In this document: piece after piece, positions 18,509 through 29,337 of the stretch | How positions within the stretch are numbered: position 1 is the stretch's first letter | Layout: every line of letters starts with the position of its first letter | Assembly: GCF_000717175.1 (NCBI RefSeq) | Contig: NZ_JNYD01000018.1 | Location: 1-64,000, forward strand | Source: Pseudonocardia autotrophica | GTDB taxonomy: Bacteria; Actinomycetota; Actinomycetes; Mycobacteriales; Pseudonocardiaceae | Length of the DNA stretch: 64,000 nt | Reading direction: 5' to 3' | Translations under genes and position numbers: made by a program | Notes under the pieces: model-generated | The model's database searches: none | Told to the model about the DNA's origin: nothing | The model's input: the letters and a program-made list of their open reading frames with translations, nothing else

Positions 18509-19627
18509 TCAGGTGTGGATGTGGATGGGCCCCTCGCGCTCCGCCAGCCGCGTCCCGGCGCCGCCCCAGTGCTGGGCGATCATCTCGGCGGCGATGGAGA
18601 CGGCGGTCTCCTCGGGAGTACGCGCCCCGAGGTCCAGGCCGATGGGGCTGGACATCTTCGCGATCTCCGCGTCCGTGAGGCCGCGCTCCTTGAGCCGCTC
18701 GATCCGGTCCGTGTGGGTGCGCCGCGAGCCCATCGCGCCGATGTAGGCGACCTGCGGCAGCCGCAGGGCCACCTCGAGCAGCGGGACGTCGAACTTCGGG
18801 TCGTGGGTGAGGACGGTGAGCACCGTCCGCCCGTCGATCCGGCCCTCCTCGGCCTCCTTGGCCAGGTACCGGTGCGGCCACTCGACCACGACCTCGTTGG
18901 CGCCGGGGAAGCGGCTGGCGGTGGCGAAGACCGGGCGGGCGTCGCACACCGTGACCCGGTAGCCGAGGAAGTTGCCCATCTTCGCGACGGCGGCGGCGAA
19001 GTCGATCGCGCCGAACACGATCATGCGGGGCGGCGGGGCGAAGGACTCGACGAACACCATCAGGCCCTCGCCGCGGCGCTGGCCGTCGACGCCGTAGGTG
19101 ATGGTGGCGTTGCGGCCGGAGGCGAGCAGGCCCCGGGCGTCGTCGGTGACCGCGCCGTCGAGCCGGTCCGAGCCGGTGCCGCCGTCGACCGCGTCCTCCC
19201 AGACGATCAGCCGCTTCCCGAGCCGCTCGGCGGGGCCGGACACGACGGTGGCCACGGCCACCGGCGTCTCCTCGCGGATGGCCTCGGCGATCCGGCCGAA
19301 CTCGGGGTAGGCCTCGGGGGAGACCTCCTCGACGTAGACGTCGAGGATTCCGCCGCAGGTCAGGCCCACGGCGAACGCGTCGTCGTCGGACACGCCGTAG
19401 CGCTGCAGCACGGGCCGGTGGTCGCCGAGGACCTCCTGGCCGAGCTCGTAGACCGCGCCCTCGACGCAGCCGCCGGACACGCTGCCGACGGCCTCGCCGC
19501 CGGGGCCCACCAGCATCGACGCGCCGGGCTGGCGGGGGGCGGAGCGGAAGGTCGCCACCACCGTGGCGAGCGCCGCCGGCTCGCCGTTCTTCCACCAGCC
19601 CTCGAGCTGGTCGACGACGTCACGCAT
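18509..19627 (-). CDS. XdhC/CoxI-family molybdenum-enzyme maturation protein
   Basis: XdhC proteins bind sulfurated molybdenum cofactor and hand it to xanthine-dehydrogenase or CO-dehydrogenase-type enzymes. The 372-residue protein has the N-terminal XdhC/CoxI domain (VATFRSAPRQPGASMLV, GSVSGGCVEGAVYE, GLTCGGILDVYVE) and a C-terminal Rossmann-like domain (MIVFGAIDFAAAVAKMGNFLG, YIGAMGSRRTHTDRIERL, DLGARTPEETAVSIAAE). The ATG at 19627 gives the standard N-terminus; the frame is open upstream but without similarity. It is third in an operon with the CoxD-like and CoxE-like genes. Confidence 0.9.
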   Translation of the reverse strand: MRDVVDQLEGWWKNGEPAALATVVATFRSAPRQPGASMLVGPGGEAVGSVSGGCVEGAVYELGQEVLGDHRPVLQRYGVSDDDAFAVGLTCGGILDVYVEEVSPEAYPEFGRIAEAIREETPVAVATVVSGPAERLGKRLIVWEDAVDGGTGSDRLDGAVTDDARGLLASGRNATITYGVDGQRRGEGLMVFVESFAPPPRMIVFGAIDFAAAVAKMGNFLGYRVTVCDARPVFATASRFPGANEVVVEWPHRYLAKEAEEGRIDGRTVLTVLTHDPKFDVPLLEVALRLPQVAYIGAMGSRRTHTDRIERLKERGLTDAEIAKMSSPIGLDLGARTPEETAVSIAAEMIAQHWGGAGTRLAEREGPIHIHT

Positions 19628-19665
19628 GGGGAACCTCCACTGGCCGGACCTCCCTGTCGGGCCGG

Positions 19666-20829
19666 TCAAGCATCTCTCATCACCGCGAGCAAACGTTCCA
19701 GGGTCTCCAGGCTGTGCCCGGCGAGCAGTTGGTCCAAGTGCGGCAGGACGGCGACTATTCCGCCCTGCACGGGGGCGTAGCCCTCCTTGCCGGCGTGCGG
19801 GTTGACCCACACCACCTTGTGCGCGAGCCGGGAGAGCCGCTGCACCTGCCGGCCCAGCAGGTCCGGCTCGCCGCGCTCCCAGCCGTCCGAGAAGACCACG
19901 ACGACGGCGCGCCGCGCGGCCCCGCGCTGCCCCCAGCGGTCGACGAACGCCTGGACGGCCTCGCCGAGCCGGGTGCCGCCGGACCAGTCCGGAATCGCCC
20001 GCGAGGCCTCCCGCAGTGCGCGTTCGGCATCTCGCTGGCGCAGCTCCCGGGTGACCCGGGTGAGCCGGGTGCCGAGGGTGAAGACCTCCGTGCTGCGCGG
20101 CGACCGCCGCACGACGACGTGGGCGAACCGGAGCAGCGCGTCGGCGTAGGGCTCCATCGAGCCCGAGACGTCGATCAGCAGCACCACCTTGCGCGGGCGC
20201 CGGGTGGGCGCGCGCCGGTACAGCGCGCCGATCTCGCCCTCGTTGCGCAGCGCCGCGCGCAGGGTCCGGCGCGGGTCCGGGCTGCCGTGCCGGGAGGGGC
20301 CGCGACGCCGGGAGGCGCGGGTGGGCGGGTCCGGCCGCAGCAGGGCCAGCAGCCGGCGCAGGTGCTCGCGTTCCAGTGGGCCGAGCTCGCCGAGGTCGCG
20401 CGTGCGCAGCACCTCGGCGCCGGTCGCCGTGGCCCGGACGACGGGGGAGTCGTCCTCCTCCTCGTCCTCGCCGGACTCCGCGCCGCGGTCCCGCGCGGGC
20501 ATGAGCGAGCGCAGCGTGGGCGGGGGCGGCGGCCGGTCCCCCGGCGCGGGCGACCGCGGGCCCTGGGCCGGGTCGAACCAGGCGGCGAAGGCCGCGTCGT
20601 AGCGCCGGATGTCGTCCGGGTCGGAGCAGAGCGTGAGCCGACCGGCCCAGTAGGTCTGCGTCCGACTGGTGACGTCGAGGGTGTCGAGCGCCTCGGTGAA
20701 GGCGGCCACCCGGTCGGTCGTCATGGGCACGCCGGCGGCGCGCAGGGCGGCGGTGAAGCCGACCAACCCGGGGAACGGGTCGGCGTCCGGGGCCGGACCG
20801 GTGTCGGGCACCGCACTCGGGTACTGCAC
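19666..20829 (-). CDS. CoxE-like von Willebrand factor A domain protein
   Basis: A 387-residue protein of the VWA/CoxE family. CoxE works with the AAA ATPase CoxD in inserting the copper-sulfur part of the CO dehydrogenase active site in Oligotropha; relatives mature other molybdenum hydroxylases. The N-terminal half has VGFTAALRAAGVPMTTDRVAAF, typical of CoxE. The VWA domain (about 215-387) has the MIDAS motif DVSGSMEPYADAL and VVFSDGWERGEPDLL. The middle is charged and Pro-rich. It starts 13 bp after the CoxD-like gene. Confidence 0.9.
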   Translation of the reverse strand: MQYPSAVPDTGPAPDADPFPGLVGFTAALRAAGVPMTTDRVAAFTEALDTLDVTSRTQTYWAGRLTLCSDPDDIRRYDAAFAAWFDPAQGPRSPAPGDRPPPPPTLRSLMPARDRGAESGEDEEEDDSPVVRATATGAEVLRTRDLGELGPLEREHLRRLLALLRPDPPTRASRRRGPSRHGSPDPRRTLRAALRNEGEIGALYRRAPTRRPRKVVLLIDVSGSMEPYADALLRFAHVVVRRSPRSTEVFTLGTRLTRVTRELRQRDAERALREASRAIPDWSGGTRLGEAVQAFVDRWGQRGAARRAVVVVFSDGWERGEPDLLGRQVQRLSRLAHKVVWVNPHAGKEGYAPVQGGIVAVLPHLDQLLAGHSLETLERLLAVMRDA

Positions 20830-20842
20830 GTCGGTCCGTCCG

Positions 20843-21784
20843 TCAGGAGGCGAGCAGGGAGTCGAGTCGGTTGCGCACCCGGTCGGCGTCCTCGCGGTAC
20901 TTCAGCACGGCACCGAGCGTGCGGGCGGCGCTGTCGACGTCGAGGGTGCGGGCGCCGACCAGCTGCAGCGCGCGGGCCCAGTCCAGCGACTCGGCGACGC
21001 CCGGCGGCTTGATCAGGTCGGTGGTGCGGAGCTTCTGGGCGGCGGTGGCGACCTGCTGGGCGAGCCGTTCCGGGACGCCGGGCAGCCGGCTGCGGAGGAT
21101 CTCGATCTCGCGGGCGACGTCCGGGTGGTCCAGCCAGAGGTAGAGGCAGCGCCGCTTGAGCGCGTCGTGCACCTCACGCGTGCGGTTGGACGTGAGAACC
21201 ACCACGGGCGGCACGACGGCGCGGACCTCGCCGACCTCGGGGATCGTCACCGCGTGCTCGGAGAGCACCTCGAGGAGGAAGGCCTCGAACTCGTCGTCGG
21301 CGCGGTCGATCTCGTCGACCAGCAGCACGGCCGGGACGGTCCGCAGGGCGCGCAGGATCGGACGGGCCAGCAGGAAGCGGTCCTCGTAGAGGGAGGCCTC
21401 CACCGCGTCGGCGTCGAGCGTGGAGCCGTCGACGGAGGCTGCGGCCTCCAGCGCACGCAGGTGGAGCAGCTGGCGCGGGAAGTCCCAGTCGTAGAGGGCC
21501 TGCGCGGCGTCGATCCCGTCGTGGCACTGGAGCCGGATCAGCTCGGCGCCGAGGACCTGGGCGAGGGCCTGGGCGAGGGCGGTCTTCCCGGTGCCCGGCT
21601 CGCCCTCGCAGAAGAGCGGGCGCTGCATCTCGAGCGCGAGGTACGCGGCCGTCGCGAGACCGTCGTCGGCGAGGTAACCGGTCGCCCGGAGGGCGTCGGC
21701 GAGGGCGGCGGGCGAGTCTGGCCGGCCGGCCCGGTGGGCGTCTGTCACCTCACCAGAATGGACCACGTTGCGCCGCGCAGCCAC
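20843..21784 (-). CDS. CoxD/MoxR-family AAA+ ATPase
   Basis: A 313-residue MoxR-type AAA+ ATPase. Walker A is GEPGTGKT at 61-68, Walker B is VLLVDEIDRAD, sensor 1 is VVLTSNRTREV, and the arginine-rich LKRRCLYLWLDHP follows, as in CoxD/MoxR proteins. Paired directly with a VWA/CoxE protein it probably acts as a chaperone-like complex for a molybdenum hydroxylase, such as the CoxL-like enzyme that begins at 62161; that link is inference. The GTG at 21784 has GAGGAG 7 bp upstream. Confidence 0.9.
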   Translation of the reverse strand: MAARRNVVHSGEVTDAHRAGRPDSPAALADALRATGYLADDGLATAAYLALEMQRPLFCEGEPGTGKTALAQALAQVLGAELIRLQCHDGIDAAQALYDWDFPRQLLHLRALEAAASVDGSTLDADAVEASLYEDRFLLARPILRALRTVPAVLLVDEIDRADDEFEAFLLEVLSEHAVTIPEVGEVRAVVPPVVVLTSNRTREVHDALKRRCLYLWLDHPDVAREIEILRSRLPGVPERLAQQVATAAQKLRTTDLIKPPGVAESLDWARALQLVGARTLDVDSAARTLGAVLKYREDADRVRNRLDSLLAS

Positions 21785-21966
21785 TGTGAGGCTCCTCGAA
21801 CAGTCACTCTGCGTCCATGTGACGCCTACCGTTCGTCATCAGATGCTTGTGAGCGAAACGACAATATTTCCGGATCGGTCATATTCGATCAGCCGTGATA
21901 CATCCGTGATCTCAGTGTGCTGACCAGCGGTTATACGGTTATCGAGCGCATCACGGTTGCGTTACC

Positions 21967-21980
21967 GTGATCGAGGTCAC
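21967..21980. promoter_or_regulatory. CRP/GlxR-like operator upstream of the first rpf gene
   Basis: GTGATCGAGGTCAC is a perfect GTGA-N6-TCAC dyad, about 300 bp upstream of the rpf start codon and 183 bp from the divergent coxD-like start. Mycobacterial rpfA is known to be controlled by a CRP-family protein, which makes this position reasonable. Confidence 0.5.
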
Positions 21981-22063
21981 CAATGATCGGTTTGACGGAA
22001 ACCGCTGTTCGAAACGTAGCGTTCTCGCTCGGCCGCTCCGACTGGGGCGGTTAGAAATGCCAC

Positions 22064-22131
22064 CCGGAACCGTCGCGCCAGCTCCCTGTCCCGCGGTTTC
22101 CGGTCCGTCGAGAGAAGGGAAGGGGACAGGG
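22064..22131 (+). ncRNA. Hairpin element in the rpf leader (copy 1)
   Basis: CCGGAACCG at 22064-22072 is followed by a perfect 9-bp stem, CCCTGTCCC (22084-22092) with GGGACAGGG (22123-22131), around a 30-nt loop starting GCGGTTTCCGG. The same arrangement is found in the leader of the other rpf gene at 24675-24736. It lies about 145 nt upstream of the start codon and may be a 5' UTR regulatory structure; this is inferred from the two copies only. Confidence 0.35.
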
Positions 22132-22275
22132 CGGGAAAGTATTTCCGGAACGGAAGGGTTCGCGTTCGTGAATCACACGGATGTGAGCCCGCGATACTCC
22201 CCAGGTCGCACCGTTCGCGGATCCCGGGCGGTCGGAGGCCCCACTCCGACCCGGCGCGATATATGGAGCTACACG

Positions 22276-22842
22276 ATGAAGCTGACCGGTCGATCCCTCC
22301 TGCGCCTCGCCGTTGCCGGTGCCGTCGCCGTCGGTGCGCCGGTGGCCCTGGCGGGCAACGCGAACGCCGCCTCCGCCTCCTCCTGGGACGCCCTCGCCCA
22401 GTGCGAGAGCGGTGGCAACTGGAGCATCAACACGGGCAATGGCTACTACGGTGGCCTGCAGTTCAACGCCACGACCTGGCGGGCCTACGGCGGCACCGGT
22501 CTGCCGCACCAGGCCAGCAAGGCCCAGCAGATCGCCGTCGCCGAGAAGGTCCTCGCGAAGCAGGGCTGGAACGCCTGGCCGTCCTGCTCGAAGAAGGTCG
22601 GTGTCCGTGGTGACACCGCCGCGCCGTCGGGCGGCACCACCAAGGTCCGCGCCTCGGCTCCGGCTCCCGCCGCCACCCCGGCCCCGGCCGCTCCCGCCGG
22701 CGGGAAGACCTACACCGTGAAGTCCGGCGACACGCTGAGCGCGATCGCCGCCGCGAACGGCACGACGGTCCAGAAGCTGGCTTCCGCCAGCGGGATCGGC
22801 AACCCGGACGTGATCGCCGTCGGTCAGCTCGTCAACCTCTGA
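22276..22842 (+). CDS. Resuscitation-promoting factor with LysM domain (first copy)
   Basis: Rpf proteins are secreted transglycosylase/lysozyme-like enzymes that cleave peptidoglycan and help dormant cells resume growth. This 188-residue copy has a signal peptide (MKLTGRSLLRLAVAG to about ANAA at 31-32), the Rpf domain at about 34-110 with the catalytic glutamate E44 in [17 protein letters not shown] and two cysteines for a disulfide, an Ala/Pro linker, and a LysM domain at about 143-188 (TYTVKSGDTLSAIAAANG). The ATG at 22276 gives a proper signal peptide. It converges on moaE. Confidence 0.93.
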   Translation: MKLTGRSLLRLAVAGAVAVGAPVALAGNANAASASSWDALAQCESGGNWSINTGNGYYGGLQFNATTWRAYGGTGLPHQASKAQQIAVAEKVLAKQGWNAWPSCSKKVGVRGDTAAPSGGTTKVRASAPAPAATPAPAAPAGGKTYTVKSGDTLSAIAAANGTTVQKLASASGIGNPDVIAVGQLVNL

Positions 22843-22870
22843 CCCAGGCGCATCGGGCCGAGTGGGTCGC

Positions 22871-23340
22871 TCAGGTCGAGTTGACCCACTCGTCCGTGCC
22901 GTCGGCGAAGGCCTGGTGCTTCCACACCGGGAGCAGCCGCTTGACCTCCTCGACGAGTTCGGAGCAGGTCGCGAAGGCCTCCTGCCGATGGTCCGCGGAG
23001 ACCGCGCAGGCCAGGGCGACGTCGCCGATCGCGAGCCTCCCCACCCGGTGGCTGACGGCGATCGCGCGCACGCCACGTGCCCGGCCTGCGACGTCCCGCG
23101 CCACCTCGGCCACGACGGTCGCGGCGGTCGGATGGGCGCTGTACTCCAGCCCGCTCACCGACCGCCCGCCGTCGTGGTCGCGCACCACGCCGGAGAAGGT
23201 CACCACGGCCCCGGCCGCGGCGTCGTCGACGAGCCGGGCGTGCTCGTCGACGTCGAGCACCTCCTCGGTCACCGTGGCGCGCAACACCTTCACCTCGGCC
23301 GTGGATCCGTTCGACCCGGTCGAACCGGTGGTCCGCTCCA

Positions 23341-23341
<1 letters not shown>
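22871..23341 (-). CDS. moaE: Molybdopterin synthase catalytic subunit
   Basis: MoaE, with the sulfur carrier MoaD, converts cyclic pyranopterin monophosphate to molybdopterin. The 156-residue protein has AGAVVTFSGVVRDHDGG, LEYSAHPTAA, ISHRVG-like AVSHRVGRLAIGDVAL and the C-terminal VKRLLPVWKHQAF with the catalytic lysines. The ATG overlaps the stop of the mog-like gene (ATGA), so the two are coupled. A perfect 9-bp inverted repeat at 22860-22891 overlaps its 3' end and may terminate transcription from both sides. No moaD is in this window. Confidence 0.92.
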
Positions 23342-25414
<2,073 letters not shown>

Positions 25415-25456
25415 CCCCTTCTCTCCAGGCCCTGGGACGCGCGCCCGGCCCCCCGC

Positions 25457-25487
25457 CCACCCCGTCACCGGACCGGTGGCGGGGTGG
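25457..25487. terminator. Bidirectional terminator hairpin
   Basis: An inverted repeat, CCACCCCGTCACCGG (25457-25471) with a 15-base partner at 25473-25487, differs at one position, where a G-U pair can form. It lies between the convergent rpf and mobA-like genes. Confidence 0.55.
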
Positions 25488-25495
25488 TCGCGTTC

Positions 25496-26083
25496 TCAGG
25501 AGGCGCCGCGGGCGCGGGCGAGCTGCTCGGGGGTGTCGACGTCGTCCGGGCTGGCGACGTCGCCGCACTCGACGAGCACCAGGTCCGGGTGCCCCTTCAG
25601 ATAGCCCCGTGCCCCGGCGTCGCCGCGCGCCCGGGCCGCCACGGCGGCCCAGTGGTCCCGGCCGAGCAGCACGGGATGGGCGGGGTGCCCCGCGTAGGCC
25701 GCCCGGGCGAGCGCCCCGGGGGCGGCGAGGGCGGCGAGGCGGGCGACGGCCGCGGGCGTGACTCCCGGCAGGTCGACGAGGTGCACGACGACCGCCTCCG
25801 GGGCTGGGGCGCGGGCCGCCAGCGCGGCCAGTCCGGCGCGCAGCGAGGCGCCCATGCCCTCGGCCCAGTCCGAAGCGAGGACGACCGCCGTGCCGCCCGG
25901 GACCAGCGGGCGCACCCGCTCCGCCTCCGCCCCGAGGACCACGGTCGACGGCGTGCAGCCGCCCTCCACCAGGACCCGCAGGGCCCGGCGGACGAGCGGC
26001 TCGCCCGCCAGCTCGATGAGGGCCTTCGGCCCGCCCATCCGGCGGCCGGCGCCGGCGGCGAGCAGCAGGCCCTCGGCCGGCAC
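25496..26083 (-). CDS. MobA/MocA-like molybdopterin nucleotidyltransferase
   Basis: A 195-residue NTP-transferase. The nucleotide loop is LLLAAGAGRRMGGPKAL at the N-terminus; ASDWAEGMGASLRAGL and VVHLVDLPGVTPAAV with the metal-binding Asp follow. These features fit the MocA/MobA-like group that adds CMP or GMP to molybdenum cofactor; CO-dehydrogenase-type enzymes use the cytosine form, so with XdhC and a CoxL-like gene nearby a MocA-type role is likely but not proven. The GTG at 26083 overlaps the TAG stop of the small upstream gene by one base, so translation is coupled. Confidence 0.8.
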   Translation of the reverse strand: MPAEGLLLAAGAGRRMGGPKALIELAGEPLVRRALRVLVEGGCTPSTVVLGAEAERVRPLVPGGTAVVLASDWAEGMGASLRAGLAALAARAPAPEAVVVHLVDLPGVTPAAVARLAALAAPGALARAAYAGHPAHPVLLGRDHWAAVAARARGDAGARGYLKGHPDLVLVECGDVASPDDVDTPEQLARARGAS

Positions 26084-26262
26084 TACTTGTTGATCTCGGT
26101 GACGGGGTGCTCGTACGGGACCGTGTCGAGCGGGAACTCGAGGTCGCCGAAGGGGGACATGTTCCCCTGCACCGGCCCAAGGAGCTCGGTCAGCGGGTGC
26201 TCGCCGTCCGGCAGGTCCGGCCAGTTCGGGTCGATGCGTCCGGACTTCAGCGGCTTCGCCAC
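26083..26262 (-). CDS. Small conserved-looking protein coupled to the mobA-like gene
   Basis: A 59-residue protein starting from a GTG at 26262 with a GGAGGAGAGCC ribosome site; the open frame extends to 26331 but has no ribosome site there. It contains SGRIDPNWPDLPDGEHPL, LTELLGPVQGNMSPFGDLEF and YEHPVTEINK. It looks like a real small protein (acidic, no Arg/Pro shadow bias), and I believe similar ones occur in other actinobacteria, but I know no function. Its stop shares a base with the start of the mobA-like gene. Confidence 0.7.
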   Translation of the reverse strand: MAKPLKSGRIDPNWPDLPDGEHPLTELLGPVQGNMSPFGDLEFPLDTVPYEHPVTEINK

Positions 26263-26358
26263 GGCTCTCCTCCACGGTCTGTCGGGCACGGGCGCCCCCA
26301 GTATCCCCGATCGGACGGCCGGGCGGGGCACCCGTCCCGACGACTACCGTGGAGGGCG

Positions 26359-28602
26359 ATGACCGTCCCGCTGGTCGACTGGCTGCGTGCCCAGGACGAC
26401 GAGACCCTGGCCGCGCTGCTGCGGCTCCGGCCGGACCTGGCCGTGCCCCCGCCCGCCGACGTCACCGTGCTGGCCACCCGCGCCGGGATCCGCGCCTCGG
26501 TGCACCGCGCGAGCGACGACCTCGACACCGTGGCCCTCGCCGTGCTCGAGGCACTCGTCGTGGCCGACGCCGACCGGGTGGCCGCCGAGCGCGCCGAGGT
26601 CGCCCGGCTGCTGGGACCGGACGTCACCGCCGCGGCCCTCGACGCCGCCCTGGCCGCGCTGCAGGCGCGTGCGCTGGTGTGGGGGGACGAGGCGGGGCTG
26701 CGGGTGGTGCCGGCCGCCCGGGACGTCGTGCCCGCCTACCCGGGCAACCTGGGCCGGCGCGCGGGCGGGCCCGCGGCGTCGAGCGGGCTGCCGGGGCTGC
26801 TCGAGGGGCTGCCGCCCGAGGAACGCCGGGTGCTCGACGCGCTGATCGCCGGCCCGCCCATCGGCCGCAGCCGGTCCGCGGCGGAGCCGGACAGCCCGGT
26901 GGGGCGACTGCTCGACAAGGGCCTGCTGATCCGGCTCGACACCGAGACGGTGGAGCTGCCGCAGCAGGTCGGGATCGCGCTGCGCGGCGAGCGGCCGATG
27001 GGCCGGATCGAGGCCACCCCGCCGGCGCTGTCGACCCGCGAGCGACCGGCGTCCCAGGTCGACGGCACCGCGGGCGGCGCCGCCATGGAGCTCCTCCGGC
27101 GCGTCGAGCGGCTCGTCGAGCTGTGGGGCACCGCCCCGCCCACCGTGCTCCGCTCGGGCGGGCTGGGCGTGCGGGACCTGCGCCGGACCGCCCGCGAGCT
27201 GGAGACGGACGAGGCGGGCGCCGCGCTGATCGTCGAGGTCGCCCTGGCCGCGGACCTGCTCGGGCAGAGCGACTCGCCCAACCCGGACTGGCTGCCCACC
27301 ACCGCCGCCGACGCCTGGTCCGCGGCCGGCATCGAGCAGCGCTGGGTCGCGCTGGCGCGGGCCTGGCTGGAGCTGCCGCGCCTGCCCGGGCTCGTCGGCC
27401 GTCGCGACGACGCCGACCGCCCGATCAACGCGCTCTCTGAGACGCTGCGCCGCCCCGTCGCACCCCGGGACCGCAAACGCGTGCTGGCCGCGCTGGCCGA
27501 CCTGCCGCCGGGCACCGCCGTCACCACCCCGGAGGCGCTGGGGGACCTGCTCGCGTGGCGCGCACCGCGGCGGGGCGGGCGGCTGCGGGACGAGATCGTC
27601 CGGTGGACGCTGGAGGAGGGCACGCTGATCGGCGTCGTGGCCCTCGACGCTCTCGCCGAGCCGGGGCGGGCGCTGCTCGCCGCGGCGCCGGGGGAGAACG
27701 GCCCGGTCGTCGCCGCGTTGCGGGCCGTGCTGCCCGAGCCGGTCGACACCGTGCTCCTGCAGGCCGACCTCACGGCCGTCGCGCCCGGCCCGCTCGTCAC
27801 GGCGCTGGCGCGGGAGCTGCAGCTGATGGCGGACGTCGAGTCCGCCGGCGGCGCGACCGTGTACCGCTTCTCCGAGGCCAGCGTGCGGCGCGCCCTCGAC
27901 TCGGGGCGCTCGGTCACGGACCTGAAGGAGCTGCTCGAGGCCAAGTCGTCGACCCCGGTACCGCAGGCCCTGACCTACCTGATCGAGGACGTCGGACGCC
28001 GGCACGGGCGGCTGCGCGGCGGCGTCGCCTCGGCCTTCCTGCGCTCGGACGACGAGGTGCTGCTCTCCGAGGTCCTCGCGCACCCGGAGACGGCGGCGCT
28101 GGAGCTGCGGCGGATCGCGCCGACGGTCGCGGTGAGCCCCGCCCCCCTCGCGGAGCTGCTCGACGGGCTGCGGGCCGCCGGGTTCAGCCCGGCCGCCGAG
28201 GACGCCTCGGGCGGCGTGCTGGATCTGGGGCCGCGCGGGGCCCGCACGGACCCGCGACGGCCGCGGAACCGGTCGGTGCTCGCCGATCCCTCGGAGGAGC
28301 GGATCGACGCGGTGGTGGCCAAGATGCGCGCGGGCGACGCACTGGCCGCGGCCCGGCGCGGGGCCGGGAACGCCCTGCCCGCCAACGGGTCCAGCCACAC
28401 CCTGGCCACGCTGCAGGAGGCGGCGCGGGCGCAGCGTCAGGTGTGGATCGGGTACGTCGACGGCCACGGCGTGCAGGGCGAGCGGGTGCTCGCCCCGCTC
28501 ACCGTCGGCGGCGGGATCGTCGAGGGGCGCGACGCCGTCGACGGCGAGGTCTACCGGCTGCCGCTGCACCGGATCACGCGGATCGCCCTCATCGAGAGCT
28601 GA
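26359..28602 (+). CDS. Helicase-associated-domain (Rv0862c-like) protein
   Basis: A 747-residue protein resembling mycobacterial Rv0862c, which is encoded next to the XPB helicase gene. The N-terminal 450 residues are Leu/Ala/Arg-rich winged-helix-like repeats (VDWLRAQDDETLAALLRLRPDL at the start). The central region, about 480-640, has the helicase C-terminal-like domain (VDTVLLQADLTAVAPGPL, LIEDVGRRHGRLRGG). The last 60 residues (ARAQRQVWIGYVDGHG, GEVYRLPLHRITRIAL) resemble a WYL-like domain. No Walker motifs are present, so it is not itself an ATPase. A DNA-repair role with the XPB-type helicase at 36801 is inference. The ATG at 26359 follows GGAGGG. Confidence 0.82.
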   Translation: MTVPLVDWLRAQDDETLAALLRLRPDLAVPPPADVTVLATRAGIRASVHRASDDLDTVALAVLEALVVADADRVAAERAEVARLLGPDVTAAALDAALAALQARALVWGDEAGLRVVPAARDVVPAYPGNLGRRAGGPAASSGLPGLLEGLPPEERRVLDALIAGPPIGRSRSAAEPDSPVGRLLDKGLLIRLDTETVELPQQVGIALRGERPMGRIEATPPALSTRERPASQVDGTAGGAAMELLRRVERLVELWGTAPPTVLRSGGLGVRDLRRTARELETDEAGAALIVEVALAADLLGQSDSPNPDWLPTTAADAWSAAGIEQRWVALARAWLELPRLPGLVGRRDDADRPINALSETLRRPVAPRDRKRVLAALADLPPGTAVTTPEALGDLLAWRAPRRGGRLRDEIVRWTLEEGTLIGVVALDALAEPGRALLAAAPGENGPVVAALRAVLPEPVDTVLLQADLTAVAPGPLVTALARELQLMADVESAGGATVYRFSEASVRRALDSGRSVTDLKELLEAKSSTPVPQALTYLIEDVGRRHGRLRGGVASAFLRSDDEVLLSEVLAHPETAALELRRIAPTVAVSPAPLAELLDGLRAAGFSPAAEDASGGVLDLGPRGARTDPRRPRNRSVLADPSEERIDAVVAKMRAGDALAAARRGAGNALPANGSSHTLATLQEAARAQRQVWIGYVDGHGVQGERVLAPLTVGGGIVEGRDAVDGEVYRLPLHRITRIALIES

Positions 28603-28680
28603 TCACGGCACCGGTCCCGGGCCGGGCGGGTGTCCCGGCCCGTCGGGAGCCAGCGCCGGGTCAGCGCGGATCGGCGCGGA

Positions 28681-29337
28681 TCAGCGGCGGGCGCCGGCCG
28701 CCATGCGGGCGGCCATGGCGTGCTGGACCAGCGCGATCAGCGTCTGCTTCGTGGACTCCCGGTTGCGGGCGTCGCACATGACGATCGGGATCGACGGGTC
28801 GATGGACATGGCCTCGCGGACGTCCTCGACCCGGTGCGGCTGCTGGCCGTCGAAGGCGTTCAGGCCGACGACGTAGGGCAGGCCGCGGTCCTCGAAGAAG
28901 TCGATCGCGGAGAAGCAGTCCGCCAGCCGCCGCGTGTCGACCAGCACGACCGCGCCGATCGCGCCGCGCACCAGGTCGTCCCACATGAACCAGAACCGGT
29001 GCTGCCCGGGCGTGCCGAACAGGTACAGGATCAGGTCCGAGTCGAGCGAGACGCGGCCGAAGTCCATCGCGACCGTGGTGGTCTGCTTGTTCGGCGTGGC
29101 GCTCAGGTCGTCGTGCCCGGCGCTGGCCTCGGTCATCACGGCCTCGGTCGTCAGCGGGTCGATCTCCGACACCGAGCCGACGAACGTGGTCTTGCCGACG
29201 CCGAAGCCGCCCGCGACCACGATCTTCGCCGAGATCGTGGTGGGCGTCGGACCCGGCCGGGGTGCCGGGGACGGGCGGGACATCGCCGGGGTGACCGGCG
29301 GCCCGCCGACGGGGTAACTAGAGCCGACGGAGTCCAC
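28681..29337 (-). CDS. cvnD: Conservon GTP-binding protein CvnD
   Basis: CvnD is the small Ras-like GTPase of actinobacterial conservons, multi-gene signalling units with a sensor kinase, a roadblock protein and a DUF742 protein. The 218-residue protein has the P-loop VVAGGFGVGKTTF, the DTxGQ-like LFGTPGQHRFW, and the fourth motif in LNAFDGQ (the NKxD position reads NAFD, as is common in this family). A GTG at 29337 overlaps the last 20 bp of cvnC, the usual arrangement; an ATG at 29283 is an alternative. Confidence 0.9.
   Translation of the reverse strand: MDSVGSSYPVGGPPVTPAMSRPSPAPRPGPTPTTISAKIVVAGGFGVGKTTFVGSVSEIDPLTTEAVMTEASAGHDDLSATPNKQTTTVAMDFGRVSLDSDLILYLFGTPGQHRFWFMWDDLVRGAIGAVVLVDTRRLADCFSAIDFFEDRGLPYVVGLNAFDGQQPHRVEDVREAMSIDPSIPIVMCDARNRESTKQTLIALVQHAMAARMAAGARR

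Larger units (their letters stand above)
21785..22275 (+). promoter_or_regulatory. Long leader and promoter region of the first rpf gene
   Basis: About 490 bp without a gene between the divergent coxD-like and rpf genes. It holds a CRP/GlxR-like dyad (21967-21980), a nearby inverted repeat ATCACGG/CCGTGAT around 21950-21970, and a hairpin element shared with the second rpf leader (22064-22131). A weak open frame through the region (from 21967) has no protein similarity. I looked for the c-di-AMP (ydaO-type) riboswitch known upstream of some actinobacterial rpf genes and did not find its conserved words. Confidence 0.5.
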
